Of a stretch of 64,000 bases of DNA, positions 44,953-55,105 are shown one piece after another. The stretch is from Chloroflexus aggregans DSM 9485 (GTDB lineage Bacteria; Chloroflexota; Chloroflexia; Chloroflexales; Chloroflexaceae), in the NCBI RefSeq assembly GCF_000021945.1, contig NC_011831.1, forward strand, positions 1,625,353-1,689,352, written 5' to 3'. The position numbers and the translations under genes were made by a program. The notes beneath the pieces were generated by a model. It searched no databases, was not told where the DNA came from, and was given only the letters and a program-made list of their open reading frames with translations. How positions within the stretch are numbered: the stretch's first letter is position 1; each line of letters opens with the position of its first letter.

Positions 44953-44981
44953 ACTATACGCGGCGTCGGCTTGCTTGTCAA
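44953..44981 (-). promoter_or_regulatory. topA promoter
   Basis: On the minus strand TTGACA (44976-44981) and TATAGT (44953-44958) have the ideal 17-base spacing, ending 72 bases before the topA start codon. Confidence 0.75.
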
Positions 44982-45215
44982 GAGATGATTGTAGCCATGT
45001 TCACCACATCTGACGATCAACGTGGGGCATTGTAAGGCCGCCAACCACAGGAGCATTGGCATATACAGCCATACACAACCGGTTATCGTTCTGTAACTCA
45101 TTCAGTTATGATGCAGTATTGACACGCCGCAACGTTCAGATACCCTTGTGGTACAGGTAACCAAATCTTTACCCTTTTGGTTTCAGCGACCACACCCATT
45201 TTTGCTCTGATTTGC

Positions 45216-45224
45216 TGGTATACT
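45216..45224 (+). promoter_or_regulatory. Extended -10 promoter of the methylmalonyl-CoA mutase operon
   Basis: TGGTATACT (TGn-TATACT) at 45216-45224 lies ~45 bases before the first mutase gene. No good -35 is visible, consistent with an extended -10 promoter. Confidence 0.45.
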
Positions 45225-45268
45225 ACCGGTATCGAGGGACAGGTATGGGTGGCGGCAAGGAGTATGCT

Positions 45269-47410
45269 ATGGCTCCAGAGACGCAGGAGACGGTACAGCG
45301 CACTCCACTGTTCGACATGTTCGCTCCCGCGACGTATGAGGAGTGGCGAGCAGCAGCGGAGAAGACGCTGAAAGGTGCGCCTTTCGAGAAGCGTTTGATT
45401 ACGAAGACCTACGAGCAGATTCTGCTGCAACCGATTTATAATGCCGGTGATATTGCCGATCTACCGCATATCAACTCATTGCCCGGTTTTGCCCCTTTTG
45501 TACGAGATACTCGCATTCTCGGGCCGTTGGTCGAACGCTGGCAGGTAGCGCAAGAACTGCCTTACCCAACGACAACTGAAGTTCGTCAAGCGCTCCAAGC
45601 CGATCTGCCGCGTGGGCTGACGGCGCTGAATCTGCCGCTTGATCAAGCGACCCGCCTTGGGATCGACCCCGATTCAGCCGCACCAACACAAGTCGGGATG
45701 GGGGGCGTATCGTTGGCAACGCTTGACGATGCCCGCCGCTTGCTCACCGATCTCGATCTCAGCCGGTTGTCGCTTGCGATCAACACCGGCGCACAAGCCA
45801 TGCCGGTGGCAACCCTCTTGCTGATTGCCGCCGAGGAGCAGGGTCTCAATCCTTCCCAACTACACGGCTGGCTCGGTGCCGATCCTTTAGGGGCGTTGGC
45901 TGCCGATGGCTCGCTGCCGGGTTCATTGGATCGCTGCTACGATTTACTGGCCGAATGGACGAGATGGGCTATAGCATACGCCCCACACGTGCGAACTATC
46001 GTTGTTTCTTCTCATGTCTACCACAACAGTGGTGCGCACGCCGTCCAAGAACTGGGCTGCGCACTGGCAACCGGTGTAGCCTACCTCCGCGCAATGCAAG
46101 AGCGCGGCCTGAGTGTGAATGAAGTTGCTCCCCGTATCCAGTTTACCTGTTCGGTCGGGTCGCAATTCTTCCTCGAAGTGGCCCGGCTCCGCGCTGCCCG
46201 TATGTTGTGGGCACGCATTGTGTCGGCGTTCGACGGTGATGATACCGCCCAACGCATGCATCTCCACGTCCGCACCTCAGCGTGGACGAAGACGCGCTAC
46301 GATGTCTATAACAATATGCTGCGCGCAACCGGTGAGGCGATGGCAGCAGTCATGGGTGGCGCGCAGAGTATTCATATCAGCCATTTTGATGAGGCGTGGG
46401 GCTTACCCGACGAGTTCTCGCGCCGGATCGCGCGTAATCTGCATATCATTCTGCAAGAGGAATGCAACTTTTTCCGTCTAATCGATCCGCCCGGCGGTTC
46501 GTGGGCCGTCGAGAAACTGACCGATGAGATAGCTGCGAAGGCATGGGAGTTCTTCCAGGCGATTGAGCGGCAAGGTGGTATGGCGGCGGCCTTGCAAGCT
46601 GGGATGCCGCAAGCAGCAATTGCCGCCACTCGCGCTGAGCGCTTCGATGCCATTGCTCATCGCCGCGAGGTCATCGTGGGCGTCAATATGTATCCCAATC
46701 TGAACGAGAAGCTCCCCGAGGTACGCCAGATCGATCACGTACAACTGCACACCGCCCGTGCCGTTGATCTGCGCCATGCTCGCGAAACACGCGCCGACGA
46801 CGTCTGCCAGTCGGCCTTGATCGAACTCGCCCAGCAACGCACGATGACTGCGGCCCTGGCGGCTGGCCGTGCCGGTGCCACACTTGGCGAAATGAGCTGC
46901 GCGTTGGTTGCTGCCGATAGCGCTGCACCACAAGTAACACCGTTGCCTGCCCACCGCGCCGCTGAGCAGTTCGAGGCGCTGCGGGCTACAGCCGATGCGT
47001 ACACCGCCCGCACCGGTCGCCGACCGAGTGTTTTCCTTGCCAATATGGGGCCGATTAGCCAACACAAAGCCCGTGCCGATTTCGCCACCAACTTTTTTGC
47101 TGCCGGTGGATTCGCCGTGATCGGTAACGACGGCTTCGCGACTGTCGAGGAAGCGGCCGCAGCAGCTCTTGCTGCCAATGCCGAGATCGTGACGATCTGT
47201 TCGACCGATGAAACGTACCCTGATATTGTTCCGGCCTTGACCCACGCCATCAAATCGCAACGACCTGAGACAACGGTCGTGCTGGCCGGATATCCGACCG
47301 ATTTTATCGATATGTACCGCGCTGCCGGGATCGATGAGTTTATTCATCTGCGCGCCAACTGCTATGAAACATTGGCCCGGCTGCAACGCTTGAAAGGAGT
47401 AGCCGATTGA
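45269..47410 (+). CDS. mutA: Methylmalonyl-CoA mutase, small (non-catalytic) subunit
   Basis: This 713-residue protein begins at ATG 45269 ([13 protein letters not shown]) behind GGAG with a 6-base spacing; the longer frame from 45212 is not needed. It is the beta-type subunit of the heterodimeric mutase that converts methylmalonyl-CoA to succinyl-CoA in the 3-HP bicycle and propionate metabolism. The N-terminal (beta/alpha)8-like half has [12 protein letters not shown] and the mutase landmarks [20 protein letters not shown] and [20 protein letters not shown]. In the C-terminal flavodoxin-like domain the B12 motif DxHxxG is lost: the segment reads [15 protein letters not shown]. The subunit is therefore structural. 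It overlaps the large subunit gene by four bases. Confidence 0.92.
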   Translation: MAPETQETVQRTPLFDMFAPATYEEWRAAAEKTLKGAPFEKRLITKTYEQILLQPIYNAGDIADLPHINSLPGFAPFVRDTRILGPLVERWQVAQELPYPTTTEVRQALQADLPRGLTALNLPLDQATRLGIDPDSAAPTQVGMGGVSLATLDDARRLLTDLDLSRLSLAINTGAQAMPVATLLLIAAEEQGLNPSQLHGWLGADPLGALAADGSLPGSLDRCYDLLAEWTRWAIAYAPHVRTIVVSSHVYHNSGAHAVQELGCALATGVAYLRAMQERGLSVNEVAPRIQFTCSVGSQFFLEVARLRAARMLWARIVSAFDGDDTAQRMHLHVRTSAWTKTRYDVYNNMLRATGEAMAAVMGGAQSIHISHFDEAWGLPDEFSRRIARNLHIILQEECNFFRLIDPPGGSWAVEKLTDEIAAKAWEFFQAIERQGGMAAALQAGMPQAAIAATRAERFDAIAHRREVIVGVNMYPNLNEKLPEVRQIDHVQLHTARAVDLRHARETRADDVCQSALIELAQQRTMTAALAAGRAGATLGEMSCALVAADSAAPQVTPLPAHRAAEQFEALRATADAYTARTGRRPSVFLANMGPISQHKARADFATNFFAAGGFAVIGNDGFATVEEAAAAALAANAEIVTICSTDETYPDIVPALTHAIKSQRPETTVVLAGYPTDFIDMYRAAGIDEFIHLRANCYETLARLQRLKGVAD

Positions 47411-49608
47411 AAAACCCTGATTTCACGACGCTGCCATACCGCGATGAATGGCCTACCCCCGCACCGACCGAGTGGCAAACTCGTGCCGAGCAGGCTGCCG
47501 GTAAGCCATTGCACGAACTCGTATGGCGCACGATGGAACAGATTGATGTGCGCCCTCTCTACACAGCCGCCGATTTGGCCGGACTCGAACACCTCGGCTT
47601 TACTGCCGGTATCCCGCCTTACCTGCGCGGCCCCTATCCAACAATGTATGTGACCCAACCGTGGACGATCCGCCAGTATGCCGGTTTTTCCACGGCGGAA
47701 GCCAGTAATGCCTTCTACCGACGTAATCTCGCTGCCGGACAGAAGGGACTATCGGTGGCTTTCGATCTGGCCACCCACCGCGGCTACGACTCTGACCATC
47801 CACGTGTCGTGGGCGATGTTGGCAAGGCCGGTGTTGCCATCGACTCGGTACTCGACATGAAAATTCTGTTCGACGGGATACCGCTCGATCAGATGTCGGT
47901 CTCGATGACGATGAACGGGGCGGTCATTCCGATCATGGCCTTCTACATCGTCGCTGCCGAAGAGCAGGGGGTACGCCCTGAACAGCTTACCGGCACCATC
48001 CAGAACGACATCTTGAAAGAGTACATGGTGCGCAACACCTATATCTACCCGCCTGAGCCGTCAATGCGCATCATCGCCGATATTTTCGCGTACACGGCCA
48101 GGCACATGCCTAAGTTCAACAGTATTAGTATTTCGGGCTACCATATGCAAGAAGCCGGTGCAAGCGCCGATCTTGAGCTAGGCTATACACTGGCCGATGG
48201 ATTGGAGTACGTGCGGGCCGGGCTGAAGGCCGGGCTGAATATCGATTCGTTCGCCCCGCGCCTTTCATTCTTCTGGGCGATCGGGATGAACTACTTTATG
48301 GAGATCGCCAAAATGCGCGCCGCCCGCATCCTTTGGGCCAAGATTATCAAGCAATTCAACCCACAAGACCCACGCTCGCTGGCCTTGCGTACCCACTGCC
48401 AGACCTCGGGCTGGAGCTTAACCGAACAAGACCCGTTCAACAATGTCGCCCGCACATGCATCGAGGCAATGGCTGCCGCGCTTGGCCATACCCAGTCGTT
48501 GCATACCAATTCGCTCGATGAAGCCATTGCCCTGCCAACCGACTTCTCGGCCCGGATTGCCCGCAATACCCAGTTGTACCTCCAAGAAGAGACCGGCATC
48601 TGCAAGATCGTCGATCCGTGGGGCGGGTCGTACTATCTTGAGTGGTTGACCGACGCACTTGCCCGTCGAGCATGGGCACATATCCAAGAAGTGGAAGAAC
48701 TGGGTGGTATGGCTAAAGCGATAGAGGCCGGCCTACCCAAACTGCGTATCGAAGAGGCAGCCGCACGCCGGCAAGCACATATCGATTCGGGCCGCGAGAC
48801 GATTGTCGGCGTCAATAAGTATCGTCTCGAATACGAAGAGCCGATAGAGATTCTCGAAGTCGATAACACAGCAGTTCGCCAAAAGCAGATCGAGCGGTTA
48901 CAGAAGTTGCGGGCTGAGCGCGATGAGACGCGCGTACAAGCAGCACTTAACGAACTGACCCGTGTCGCCGCTACCGGCGAAGGTAACCTGCTGGAAGCAG
49001 CCATCGAAGCGGCACGCGCGCGGGCCACCCTCGGCGAGATTTCAATGGCAATGGAAAAGGTGTTCGGACGCTTCAAAGCCGAAATCCGCTCGATCTCCGG
49101 TGTATATAGTAGTGAATACAGCGACAGTGAGCAGATCCAGCACGTGCGCGCGTTAGCCGATGCGTTCGCCGCAATCGAAGGCCGGCGACCACGTATCCTC
49201 GTCGCGAAGGTTGGTCAGGACGGACATGACCGGGGTGCGAAAGTCGTAGCGACGGCATTCGCCGACCTTGGCTTCGATGTTGACATTGGTTCACTCTTCC
49301 AGACGCCCGAAGAGGTGGCCCGGCAAGCCGTGGAAAACGATGTCCATGTGGTGGGGATCAGTTCACTGGCCGGCGGTCACAAGACCCTCTTGCCGCAAGT
49401 TGTGGAAGAGTTGCGTAAACTAGGCCGCGAGGATATTATTGTGGTCATCGGTGGGATTATTCCACCACAAGACTACGAGTTTCTGCGTGCGCATGGCGCA
49501 GCCCTGATTTTCGGCCCCGGTACCATTTTGCCGGTGGCTGCCGAAAAGTTGCTTCGCGAGTTGCAACAGCGTTTGCACGGCGATAGTATAGCTGCACCGG
49601 CGTCGTAG
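47407..49608 (+). CDS. mutB: Methylmalonyl-CoA mutase, large catalytic subunit
   Basis: This 733-residue adenosylcobalamin-dependent subunit carries the active site. The TTG start overlaps the stop of the small subunit gene in TTGA. The (beta/alpha)8 barrel shows [17 protein letters not shown] near residue 60 and [20 protein letters not shown], which is the conserved substrate region, then [20 protein letters not shown] and [18 protein letters not shown]. The C-terminal cobalamin domain has the base-off motif DGHDRG near residue 605 with the Co-ligand His, then [16 protein letters not shown] and [12 protein letters not shown]. In the 3-HP bicycle it makes succinyl-CoA, the CoA donor for the SmtAB transferase. 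The meaB gene follows 87 bases downstream. Confidence 0.95.
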   Translation: MKNPDFTTLPYRDEWPTPAPTEWQTRAEQAAGKPLHELVWRTMEQIDVRPLYTAADLAGLEHLGFTAGIPPYLRGPYPTMYVTQPWTIRQYAGFSTAEASNAFYRRNLAAGQKGLSVAFDLATHRGYDSDHPRVVGDVGKAGVAIDSVLDMKILFDGIPLDQMSVSMTMNGAVIPIMAFYIVAAEEQGVRPEQLTGTIQNDILKEYMVRNTYIYPPEPSMRIIADIFAYTARHMPKFNSISISGYHMQEAGASADLELGYTLADGLEYVRAGLKAGLNIDSFAPRLSFFWAIGMNYFMEIAKMRAARILWAKIIKQFNPQDPRSLALRTHCQTSGWSLTEQDPFNNVARTCIEAMAAALGHTQSLHTNSLDEAIALPTDFSARIARNTQLYLQEETGICKIVDPWGGSYYLEWLTDALARRAWAHIQEVEELGGMAKAIEAGLPKLRIEEAAARRQAHIDSGRETIVGVNKYRLEYEEPIEILEVDNTAVRQKQIERLQKLRAERDETRVQAALNELTRVAATGEGNLLEAAIEAARARATLGEISMAMEKVFGRFKAEIRSISGVYSSEYSDSEQIQHVRALADAFAAIEGRRPRILVAKVGQDGHDRGAKVVATAFADLGFDVDIGSLFQTPEEVARQAVENDVHVVGISSLAGGHKTLLPQVVEELRKLGREDIIVVIGGIIPPQDYEFLRAHGAALIFGPGTILPVAAEKLLRELQQRLHGDSIAAPAS

Positions 49609-49695
49609 CGCAACGACATCAATCACGAGGTCAACTCCCTCAGTCCACTCCCCTTTCTACCGGGGAGTGGTCCGGGGGTGAAAACTGAGATACGT

Positions 49696-50814
49696 ATGAC
49701 CAACAACCAGCCAACTGCCGAAGAGATGCCATTTGCCTTATCGGTGCTGGCGGGGATCGCCAGCCGCCACGACGGTCTGCCCGGGAACGCACCGGCATCT
49801 GCCACCACGCCAACCGGCCCACGTCGCCGCCAGTTGTCCGTGGAAGATTATGTCAATGGTGTGCGTAATGGCGACCGTGCGATCCTGGCTCGCGCCATCA
49901 CGCTCATCGAGAGCAATGCTCCCGCTCACATTACCCAAGCGCAAGAGGTGTTACGCCATCTCCTGCCCTATACCGGTGGCTCCCTACGGGTGGGCATCAC
50001 CGGCGTGCCCGGTGTTGGCAAGAGCACGTTCATCGAGGCACTCGGCACAATGCTCTGCGATCAAGGACACCGGGTCGCGGTATTAGCTATTGATCCATCG
50101 AGCAGTATCTCGCGGGGAAGTATTCTCGGCGACAAAACGCGCATGGAGCGGCTCGCGCGCCATCCCAACGCCTACATCCGACCCTCGCCATCGGGAGGGA
50201 GTTTGGGAGGGGTGGCCCGTAAAACCCGTGAAACGCTGCTCCTCTGTGAAGCCGCCGGCTTCGACATTGTGCTGGTCGAGACGGTCGGTGTCGGTCAGAG
50301 CGAGACGGCGGTGCGTGGCATGGTTGATTTCTTCCTGCTGTTAATGCTGGCCGGCGCCGGCGATGAGTTACAGGGGATCAAGAAGGGTGTGATCGAGTTA
50401 GCCGACGCGCTTGTCGTCACCAAAGCCGACGGCGACAACAAACCGCGCGCAATAGCAGCACAAGCCGAATACCGTCACGCTCTGCGTTACCTCACTCCGG
50501 CCACACCGGGTTGGAAACCGCCGGTACGTACCTGTTCGGCGGTAACCGGTGAAGGTATTGCCGCGATTTGGCAAGAGATCGAGCGTTTTCGCGCCGAAAT
50601 GACGGCAAACGGTACATTCGCCGCTCGTCGCCGTGAACAGGCGCGTGACTGGCTCTATCATCTGATCGATGAGCAATTACGGAGTCTCTTCTTTGCCCAT
50701 CCGGTGGTACGCGAACGGTTGCCCACCATTGAACAGGCAGTCGTGGAGGGAAGTTTGCCGGTGGTAAGTGCGGTCCAAGAGTTGATTGCAGCCATCGGAC
50801 GAGCAAACCAGTAG
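49696..50814 (+). CDS. meaB: MeaB/ArgK-type GTPase, methylmalonyl-CoA mutase chaperone
   Basis: From ATG 49696 (MTNNQPTAEEMPF) the protein has 372 residues; a GTG six codons earlier is less likely because no ribosome binding site fits it. MeaB is a G3E P-loop GTPase that gates cofactor loading and protects the adenosylcobalamin mutase. The Walker A motif GVPGVGKST is near residue 107, followed by VAVLAIDPSSSISRGSILGD (switch region, DPSS) near residue 137 and LVETVGVGQSE near residue 200. VVTKADG near residue 237 is the base-recognition N/TKxD motif. Position directly after the mutase genes supports the role. A hairpin and a convergent response regulator follow. Confidence 0.94.
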   Translation: MTNNQPTAEEMPFALSVLAGIASRHDGLPGNAPASATTPTGPRRRQLSVEDYVNGVRNGDRAILARAITLIESNAPAHITQAQEVLRHLLPYTGGSLRVGITGVPGVGKSTFIEALGTMLCDQGHRVAVLAIDPSSSISRGSILGDKTRMERLARHPNAYIRPSPSGGSLGGVARKTRETLLLCEAAGFDIVLVETVGVGQSETAVRGMVDFFLLLMLAGAGDELQGIKKGVIELADALVVTKADGDNKPRAIAAQAEYRHALRYLTPATPGWKPPVRTCSAVTGEGIAAIWQEIERFRAEMTANGTFAARRREQARDWLYHLIDEQLRSLFFAHPVVRERLPTIEQAVVEGSLPVVSAVQELIAAIGRANQ

Positions 50815-50838
50815 GGGTAGTGCGGTGCGCTACCCCTA
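50812..50838. terminator. Bidirectional hairpin terminator after meaB
   Basis: TAGGGGTAG (50812-50820) pairs with CTACCCCTA (50830-50838); the stem may extend inward by two or three bases. It overlaps the meaB stop codon and lies before the convergent response regulator's end. Confidence 0.65.
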
Positions 50839-50856
50839 TGATGCCCATACGGTTTC

Positions 50857-51534
50857 CTACGCATCCTCCCGCAAAATATAGCCTACACTACGCACCGTGT
50901 GGATAAGCCGAGGTTCGCCATTCGCTTCTAGCTTTTGGCGCAGATAGCGCACATACACTTCGATGATATTGCTCTCTCCCCCAAAATCGTAATTCCATAC
51001 CCGATCGTAAATAACGTCACGGGTCAACACCTGATTGGGGTGACGCATAAAGAGTTCAAGCAGGTCGTATTCTTTGGCCGTTAGCTCAACACGACGGTCT
51101 CCCACGCGCAACTCACGTGAACGGGTATCAAGCGTCAAATTCGCAAACCGAAGCACCTCTTGGTGCTGATACGTCTGTTGACGGCGCAGTTGGGCACGGA
51201 TGCGGGCCAATAACTCTTCAAACGCAAACGGTTTTACCAGATAATCATCAGCACCTGCTTCAAGGCCGGCCACCCGATCACGCACAGCATCACGGGCCGT
51301 CAGCATAATGATCGGGACATTTGACGCGGCGCGGATACGGCGCGCTACCTCGAAGCCATCGATCACCGGCAGCATTAAGTCAAGTACGACGAGATCGTAA
51401 TTGCCGGTTGAGGCCATCTCCAACCCTTGCAACCCATCGAACGCCACATCAACGTGATAGCCTTCAAGGCTTAGACCACGCCGTAGGTAAGAAGCAATTT
51501 CAGTTTCATCTTCAATAATGAGTATGCGCGTCAT
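50857..51534 (-). CDS. OmpR/PhoB-family response regulator
   Basis: This 225-residue regulator has a receiver domain with IIEDE (E8, D9), phospho-acceptor D52 in [17 protein letters not shown] with the switch Thr, and VKPF with the conserved Lys near residue 101. A winged-helix DNA-binding domain follows ([20 protein letters not shown] near residue 145, then [15 protein letters not shown] and [12 protein letters not shown]). No histidine kinase gene is adjacent, so it is an orphan by position. It lies downstream of the thioesterase on the same strand, separated by 72 bases, and convergent with meaB. Confidence 0.92.
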   Translation of the reverse strand: MTRILIIEDETEIASYLRRGLSLEGYHVDVAFDGLQGLEMASTGNYDLVVLDLMLPVIDGFEVARRIRAASNVPIIMLTARDAVRDRVAGLEAGADDYLVKPFAFEELLARIRAQLRRQQTYQHQEVLRFANLTLDTRSRELRVGDRRVELTAKEYDLLELFMRHPNQVLTRDVIYDRVWNYDFGGESNIIEVYVRYLRQKLEANGEPRLIHTVRSVGYILREDA

Positions 51535-51606
51535 GCTTCATAGTATACGAAGCGATAGCGCGCTCGTCAATGTTAATGACAAGCGAGCAAATGAAATAGC
51601 ACCGTG

Positions 51607-52149
51607 CTAATGCGGCTCACTATCCAGCTCGTTCAAAAAATCTTCGGGATGCTGACGAATCTCAAGACTCCGCTGCTCGATCTCACGGCGTAATTCGCGG
51701 CGCAAACGCGCTGCCATCCACCGCCGACGCTGCTCGGCCGTCTCGATCCGCACCGGTGGTACAGGGCACGGACGAAACTCTTCATCCACAGCAACCATCG
51801 TAAAATAGCAGGTCATGACATGCCGCTGCGTGCGCGCCGTAATATTTTCGGCCACTACTCGAATGCCAACCTCCATCGAGGTCGTACCGGTATAGTTGAT
51901 CGATGCCAGAAACGTCACCAACTCGCCCACGTGAATACGAGCCCGGAAGATGACCTGGTCGACCGAGACGGTAACAACATAACGCCCCGAATAGCGCGAT
52001 GCACAAGCATAGGCAACTTGATCGAGCAGTTTCAAAATATGACCACCGTGAACATTACCGGCGAAGTTCGCCATATCAGGGGTCATCAAGACCGTCATTT
52101 GCAGAGTACGAAACTGCTCGGTTTGTTGAGTTCCGCCGTTAGCTTCCAT
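51607..52149 (-). CDS. Acyl-CoA thioesterase (YciA/ACOT hotdog family)
   Basis: This 180-residue hotdog-fold protein hydrolyses acyl-CoA to free acid and CoA. The core begins at FRTLQMTVLMTPDMANFAGN near residue 13. NVHGGHILKLLDQVAYACAS near residue 32-51 carries the family's catalytic region (Asn, His-Gly-Gly and the helix Asp). GRYVVTVSVDQVIFRARIHV and YTGTTSMEVGIRVVAEN complete the fold. The ~45-residue C-terminal tail is charged and helical (RRRWMAARLRRELRREIEQR). A role in clearing CoA-bound intermediates or in lipid metabolism is inferred; the substrate chain length is not readable. It is 47 bases downstream of the methyltransferase gene, on the same strand. Confidence 0.88.
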   Translation of the reverse strand: MEANGGTQQTEQFRTLQMTVLMTPDMANFAGNVHGGHILKLLDQVAYACASRYSGRYVVTVSVDQVIFRARIHVGELVTFLASINYTGTTSMEVGIRVVAENITARTQRHVMTCYFTMVAVDEEFRPCPVPPVRIETAEQRRRWMAARLRRELRREIEQRSLEIRQHPEDFLNELDSEPH

Positions 52150-52196
52150 AAGCCACTCCGCGAGTATCGTTCGCTACTGCTTGATAAAGTATACTC

Positions 52197-53039
52197 TTAG
52201 GAGATACGGCTTTCGGATCGCGTGAATAGGAGCAGATAGTAACGCCAGAGTCCGGCATTGAGGGTTTGCGTTTGGGCGATACAGCCGCGCATCGCCGCAA
52301 TCTGGAGATCGGATTGCAACCGAAGCATATGGAGTACCAGCGCTGCCGGTAGCGTTAACCGGGCAAAATGGCCGAGGAAGCGAAGAGAGGGACCGGCGCT
52401 GATGGTCAAATCATCACAGCGCTGCACACGCAACCCGACAACGTTGGCCAGAGTCATCAGCTCATCGACCGTAACGAGATCGGGCATTGCCCATGGCCGT
52501 AACCAACCCCGTAGCGCCGCGCGTTCGACCGGATTCAGATCGGACCGGGAGGCAAACCGATCCGCGATCACCAAACGACCTCCGGGGCGCAGCACCCGAG
52601 CAATTTCGGCCAACAAGGCCGGTTTATCGGGGGCATGACAAATACTTTCCAGCATCCAGACCACATCACACGAGGCAGAAGGGAGTGGTATAGCAGCGTA
52701 ATCGGCACAGATAAACCTGGCACGCCCACCACGTCGCGCGCGTTTTGCCTGTTCTGGAACTATCGTAAGGCCGATCACCGGCCCATCGTGGTGTTCGGCG
52801 ATCCGATTAGCACTTGCTCCGGCGCCACATCCGGCATCAAGAAGGCATTCACCCGGTCGTAATTGAGCCGCAGCGAGCAACGTCTCGTCGATGGCCTGCA
52901 ACGCTGCGCGGTGGCTACGTGCCTGTTGCCATAGCCCGGCGTGCATTGCCTGCGAACCGCGCAGCATCCCCAACACGCGAAACATCCAATCGGTCTGACG
53001 ATAAAATGCGCGTACCGCATTATGGTAATCGCTCACCAT
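52197..53039 (-). CDS. SAM-dependent methyltransferase (gamma-tocopherol/sterol-methyltransferase type)
   Basis: This 280-residue class I methyltransferase has LRPGECLLDAGCGAGASANRIA near residue 55 (motif I), ARFICADYAAIPLPSASCDVVWMLESICHAPDK near residue 110-140 (motifs II and III) and RVLRPGGRLVIADRF near residue 155. The order and wording resemble the tocopherol, sterol and tuberculostearic methyltransferases. The start ATG overlaps the stop of the upstream WD40 gene by one base, indicating translational coupling. What it methylates is unknown; the partner WD40 protein does not tell. It is followed by the thioesterase. Confidence 0.85.
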   Translation of the reverse strand: MVSDYHNAVRAFYRQTDWMFRVLGMLRGSQAMHAGLWQQARSHRAALQAIDETLLAAAQLRPGECLLDAGCGAGASANRIAEHHDGPVIGLTIVPEQAKRARRGGRARFICADYAAIPLPSASCDVVWMLESICHAPDKPALLAEIARVLRPGGRLVIADRFASRSDLNPVERAALRGWLRPWAMPDLVTVDELMTLANVVGLRVQRCDDLTISAGPSLRFLGHFARLTLPAALVLHMLRLQSDLQIAAMRGCIAQTQTLNAGLWRYYLLLFTRSESRIS

Positions 53040-54352
53040 TACTTATACGCCCAAATTCGCACTACCGCATCAAAACTCCCGCTCGCCAGGACATTCCCGC
53101 GCGGTGCAAATGCCACACACGTCACACGTTCGCCATGACCTCGCAGTTCCCAACGCAGTTCTCCATTACTTACCTGCCACATGAGCACAGTCCGACCATC
53201 ATGAGCGCTCGCCAAATACCGATTATCAGGACTAAACGCAAGACTCGAACACGCTCCAGCATAGGAAGGCAACATCTGCACCGGTTGCCAATGAGCGACC
53301 TGCCAGACAATAATCACCCCATCAGCACTTGCACTGGCGGCTAATTCGCCATCAGCGCTAAATGCAACACTGAGAATCTCGTCATCGTGACCATGCATCT
53401 CACGAACCAACGATCGATCGGGGATACGCCAGAGTCGGACAATCCGGTCTTGGCCACCCGATAAGAGCAAGTCGCCACCTGGGTGGAATGCCAAACTATT
53501 GATGAAGCCTTCGTGACCGGATAAGCCCCCACTTACGCTGCCATCAGTCGCATTCCACAGCCAGATAACCGGTGCCCAGCCGGTAGCCGCGATCAGATCA
53601 CCATTGGGCTGAAAAGCTACACTAAAAAGTGCTCCATGGCGTTGGTCGTTACGGAGATACAGGAGCGGTTCTCCATCGGCTACTCGCCAGACCTGTACCC
53701 CATCCTGACGACCTGCAGCCGCAATCCGTTGGCCATCAGGACTAAAAGCCACTGCATTGATTTCATCAATCCTACTGCTCAGCACGCGCTGCAATTGACC
53801 ATCAGACCACCGCCAAAGCCGTAGTTTCCCATCCAGAGAACCGGTCGCCAAGGTCTGCTGATCGGGACTAAATGCCAGCGTTTTCACCCAACTCTGCACG
53901 GCCAATAATCGCTGTAGAGAAGGCGGTCGCGCCGTACAAGAGTCAAGAGACGGTCGCTCAAGTTGAAAAAGGCGATGATGAGCAGCCAACATATGTCGGC
54001 TTGGTCGAAGGGGCAACCGTTTCGGCTGACGGAGCCGTTTACCTGCCAGTGCTCTGTATTCACTATTCTGCAACGCCGGCGCCACAAGCACTTTGAGGGT
54101 CATGGCATCGATGGTCAGCAGACCGGATTGAAAAAGCTGCTGGAGATCGGCCCGCAACAACAACGCATTATACGGCTCAGCCGGCCCATTAGGATCGATC
54201 AAAACTGGACGCAAGACAGCATCAACTTGACAACCACTAATTGCACATGCGCCATCATATGCTATCAGCAATTGTTGTCGCAGATGTTCCAACCCTGACG
54301 ACGCAGGAGCTGACGACTCAATGGGTTCGTTGAAGGAAGAACGGTGCTGCAT
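53039..54352 (-). CDS. Degenerate HNH-nuclease-like domain fused to a seven-bladed WD40 propeller
   Basis: This 437-residue protein has two parts. Residues ~22-125 resemble an HNH_2-type restriction-nuclease domain: LRQQLLIAYDGACAISGCQV, then YNALLLRADLQQLFQSGLLT, then a short tail. The catalytic residues are lost: the usual AAHI before the central strand reads VLRPVLID, the HNH Asn is kept in NALLL, and the following D-x-H reads DLQQ. From ~140 on, seven WD-type repeats are visible (VKTLAFSPD, INAVAFSPD, LFSVAFQPN, INSLAFHPG, ILSVAFSAD, CSSLAFSPD and VTCVAFAPR), each with a GxL/RxW-type ending, forming one closed propeller. The propeller probably binds a protein partner. It is coupled to the methyltransferase by a one-base overlap. 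Confidence 0.82.
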   Translation of the reverse strand: MQHRSSFNEPIESSAPASSGLEHLRQQLLIAYDGACAISGCQVDAVLRPVLIDPNGPAEPYNALLLRADLQQLFQSGLLTIDAMTLKVLVAPALQNSEYRALAGKRLRQPKRLPLRPSRHMLAAHHRLFQLERPSLDSCTARPPSLQRLLAVQSWVKTLAFSPDQQTLATGSLDGKLRLWRWSDGQLQRVLSSRIDEINAVAFSPDGQRIAAAGRQDGVQVWRVADGEPLLYLRNDQRHGALFSVAFQPNGDLIAATGWAPVIWLWNATDGSVSGGLSGHEGFINSLAFHPGGDLLLSGGQDRIVRLWRIPDRSLVREMHGHDDEILSVAFSADGELAASASADGVIIVWQVAHWQPVQMLPSYAGACSSLAFSPDNRYLASAHDGRTVLMWQVSNGELRWELRGHGERVTCVAFAPRGNVLASGSFDAVVRIWAYK

Positions 54353-54459
54353 TGGTACACTCGGTCGTCATCGGTAAATCTACTCGCTTGGCACGAGTAG
54401 TATAGAGCCGATACATAAATACGACCTGTGTACACAACGACTAGTAGTTAACAAATCGT

Positions 54460-55086
54460 TTAAATGTTGGTCGTGCCAAGATATGCCTGCACGAGTTTCA
54501 AATCGTCCGGCGTATTAAGGTTGAGTAATGAACGGGCCGTAGGATCATACATTTGCCACAACTCAGGGCCGGGATCAACCCAATGCAATGCCGTCACGGC
54601 GACTTGTAAACGTCGCTCACCGGCGGCAAATACTCGACGCAATGGGGCGAGCGCACTATGCCGATACACAGCCAGTAGCGGTTGTAATTGACCGGGATGC
54701 GGATAAGAAGAGGGGATCAGGGCATCACCAACGAACGGCCACTGCGCCAACGCAGCCAGCAACGCCGGTACAATGACAGGCATATCGGCGGCAATGACCA
54801 ACGCCGTCGGTGTCTGCATCGCTTGGAGACCGCTGATCACCCCCCCCAAAGCACCGCTACCCGGTTGTTCATCGGCTACTAACCGCGCCGGCAGATCGGG
54901 CCATGCGTGCGCATCATTCAGCACAACAAGTACCTCGCTACAAAGAGGTTGCAAAAGTGCCACAGCTCGTTCAAGCAAACATGGACCCTGTTCACCCCAC
55001 AACCGCAACCGCCGCTTATCGGTACCAAAGCGACGACTACGGCCACCGGCGATAATAATGCCGCTCATCATCATATGGACAGGCAT
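54460..55086 (-). CDS. mobA: Molybdenum cofactor guanylyltransferase
   Basis: This 208-residue nucleotidyltransferase attaches GMP to molybdopterin, giving the bis-MGD cofactor of enzymes such as the YdeP-type oxidoreductase at 29-31 kb. The N-terminal motif IIIAGGRSRRFGTDKRRLRL is the GTP-binding signature (G-G-x-S-x-R-x-G-x-D-K). DEQPGSGALGGVISGL near residue 75 and VIAADMPVIVPALL near residue 98 (metal-binding Asp) complete the active site. The start is uncertain among the M-rich N-terminus; ATG 55086 is given. It is 19 bases after rho on the same strand, so it is probably the last gene of an rpoA-rho-mobA unit. Confidence 0.9.
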   Translation of the reverse strand: MPVHMMMSGIIIAGGRSRRFGTDKRRLRLWGEQGPCLLERAVALLQPLCSEVLVVLNDAHAWPDLPARLVADEQPGSGALGGVISGLQAMQTPTALVIAADMPVIVPALLAALAQWPFVGDALIPSSYPHPGQLQPLLAVYRHSALAPLRRVFAAGERRLQVAVTALHWVDPGPELWQMYDPTARSLLNLNTPDDLKLVQAYLGTTNI

Positions 55087-55105
55087 TGCATTGAGGGCAA
55101 ACGGT

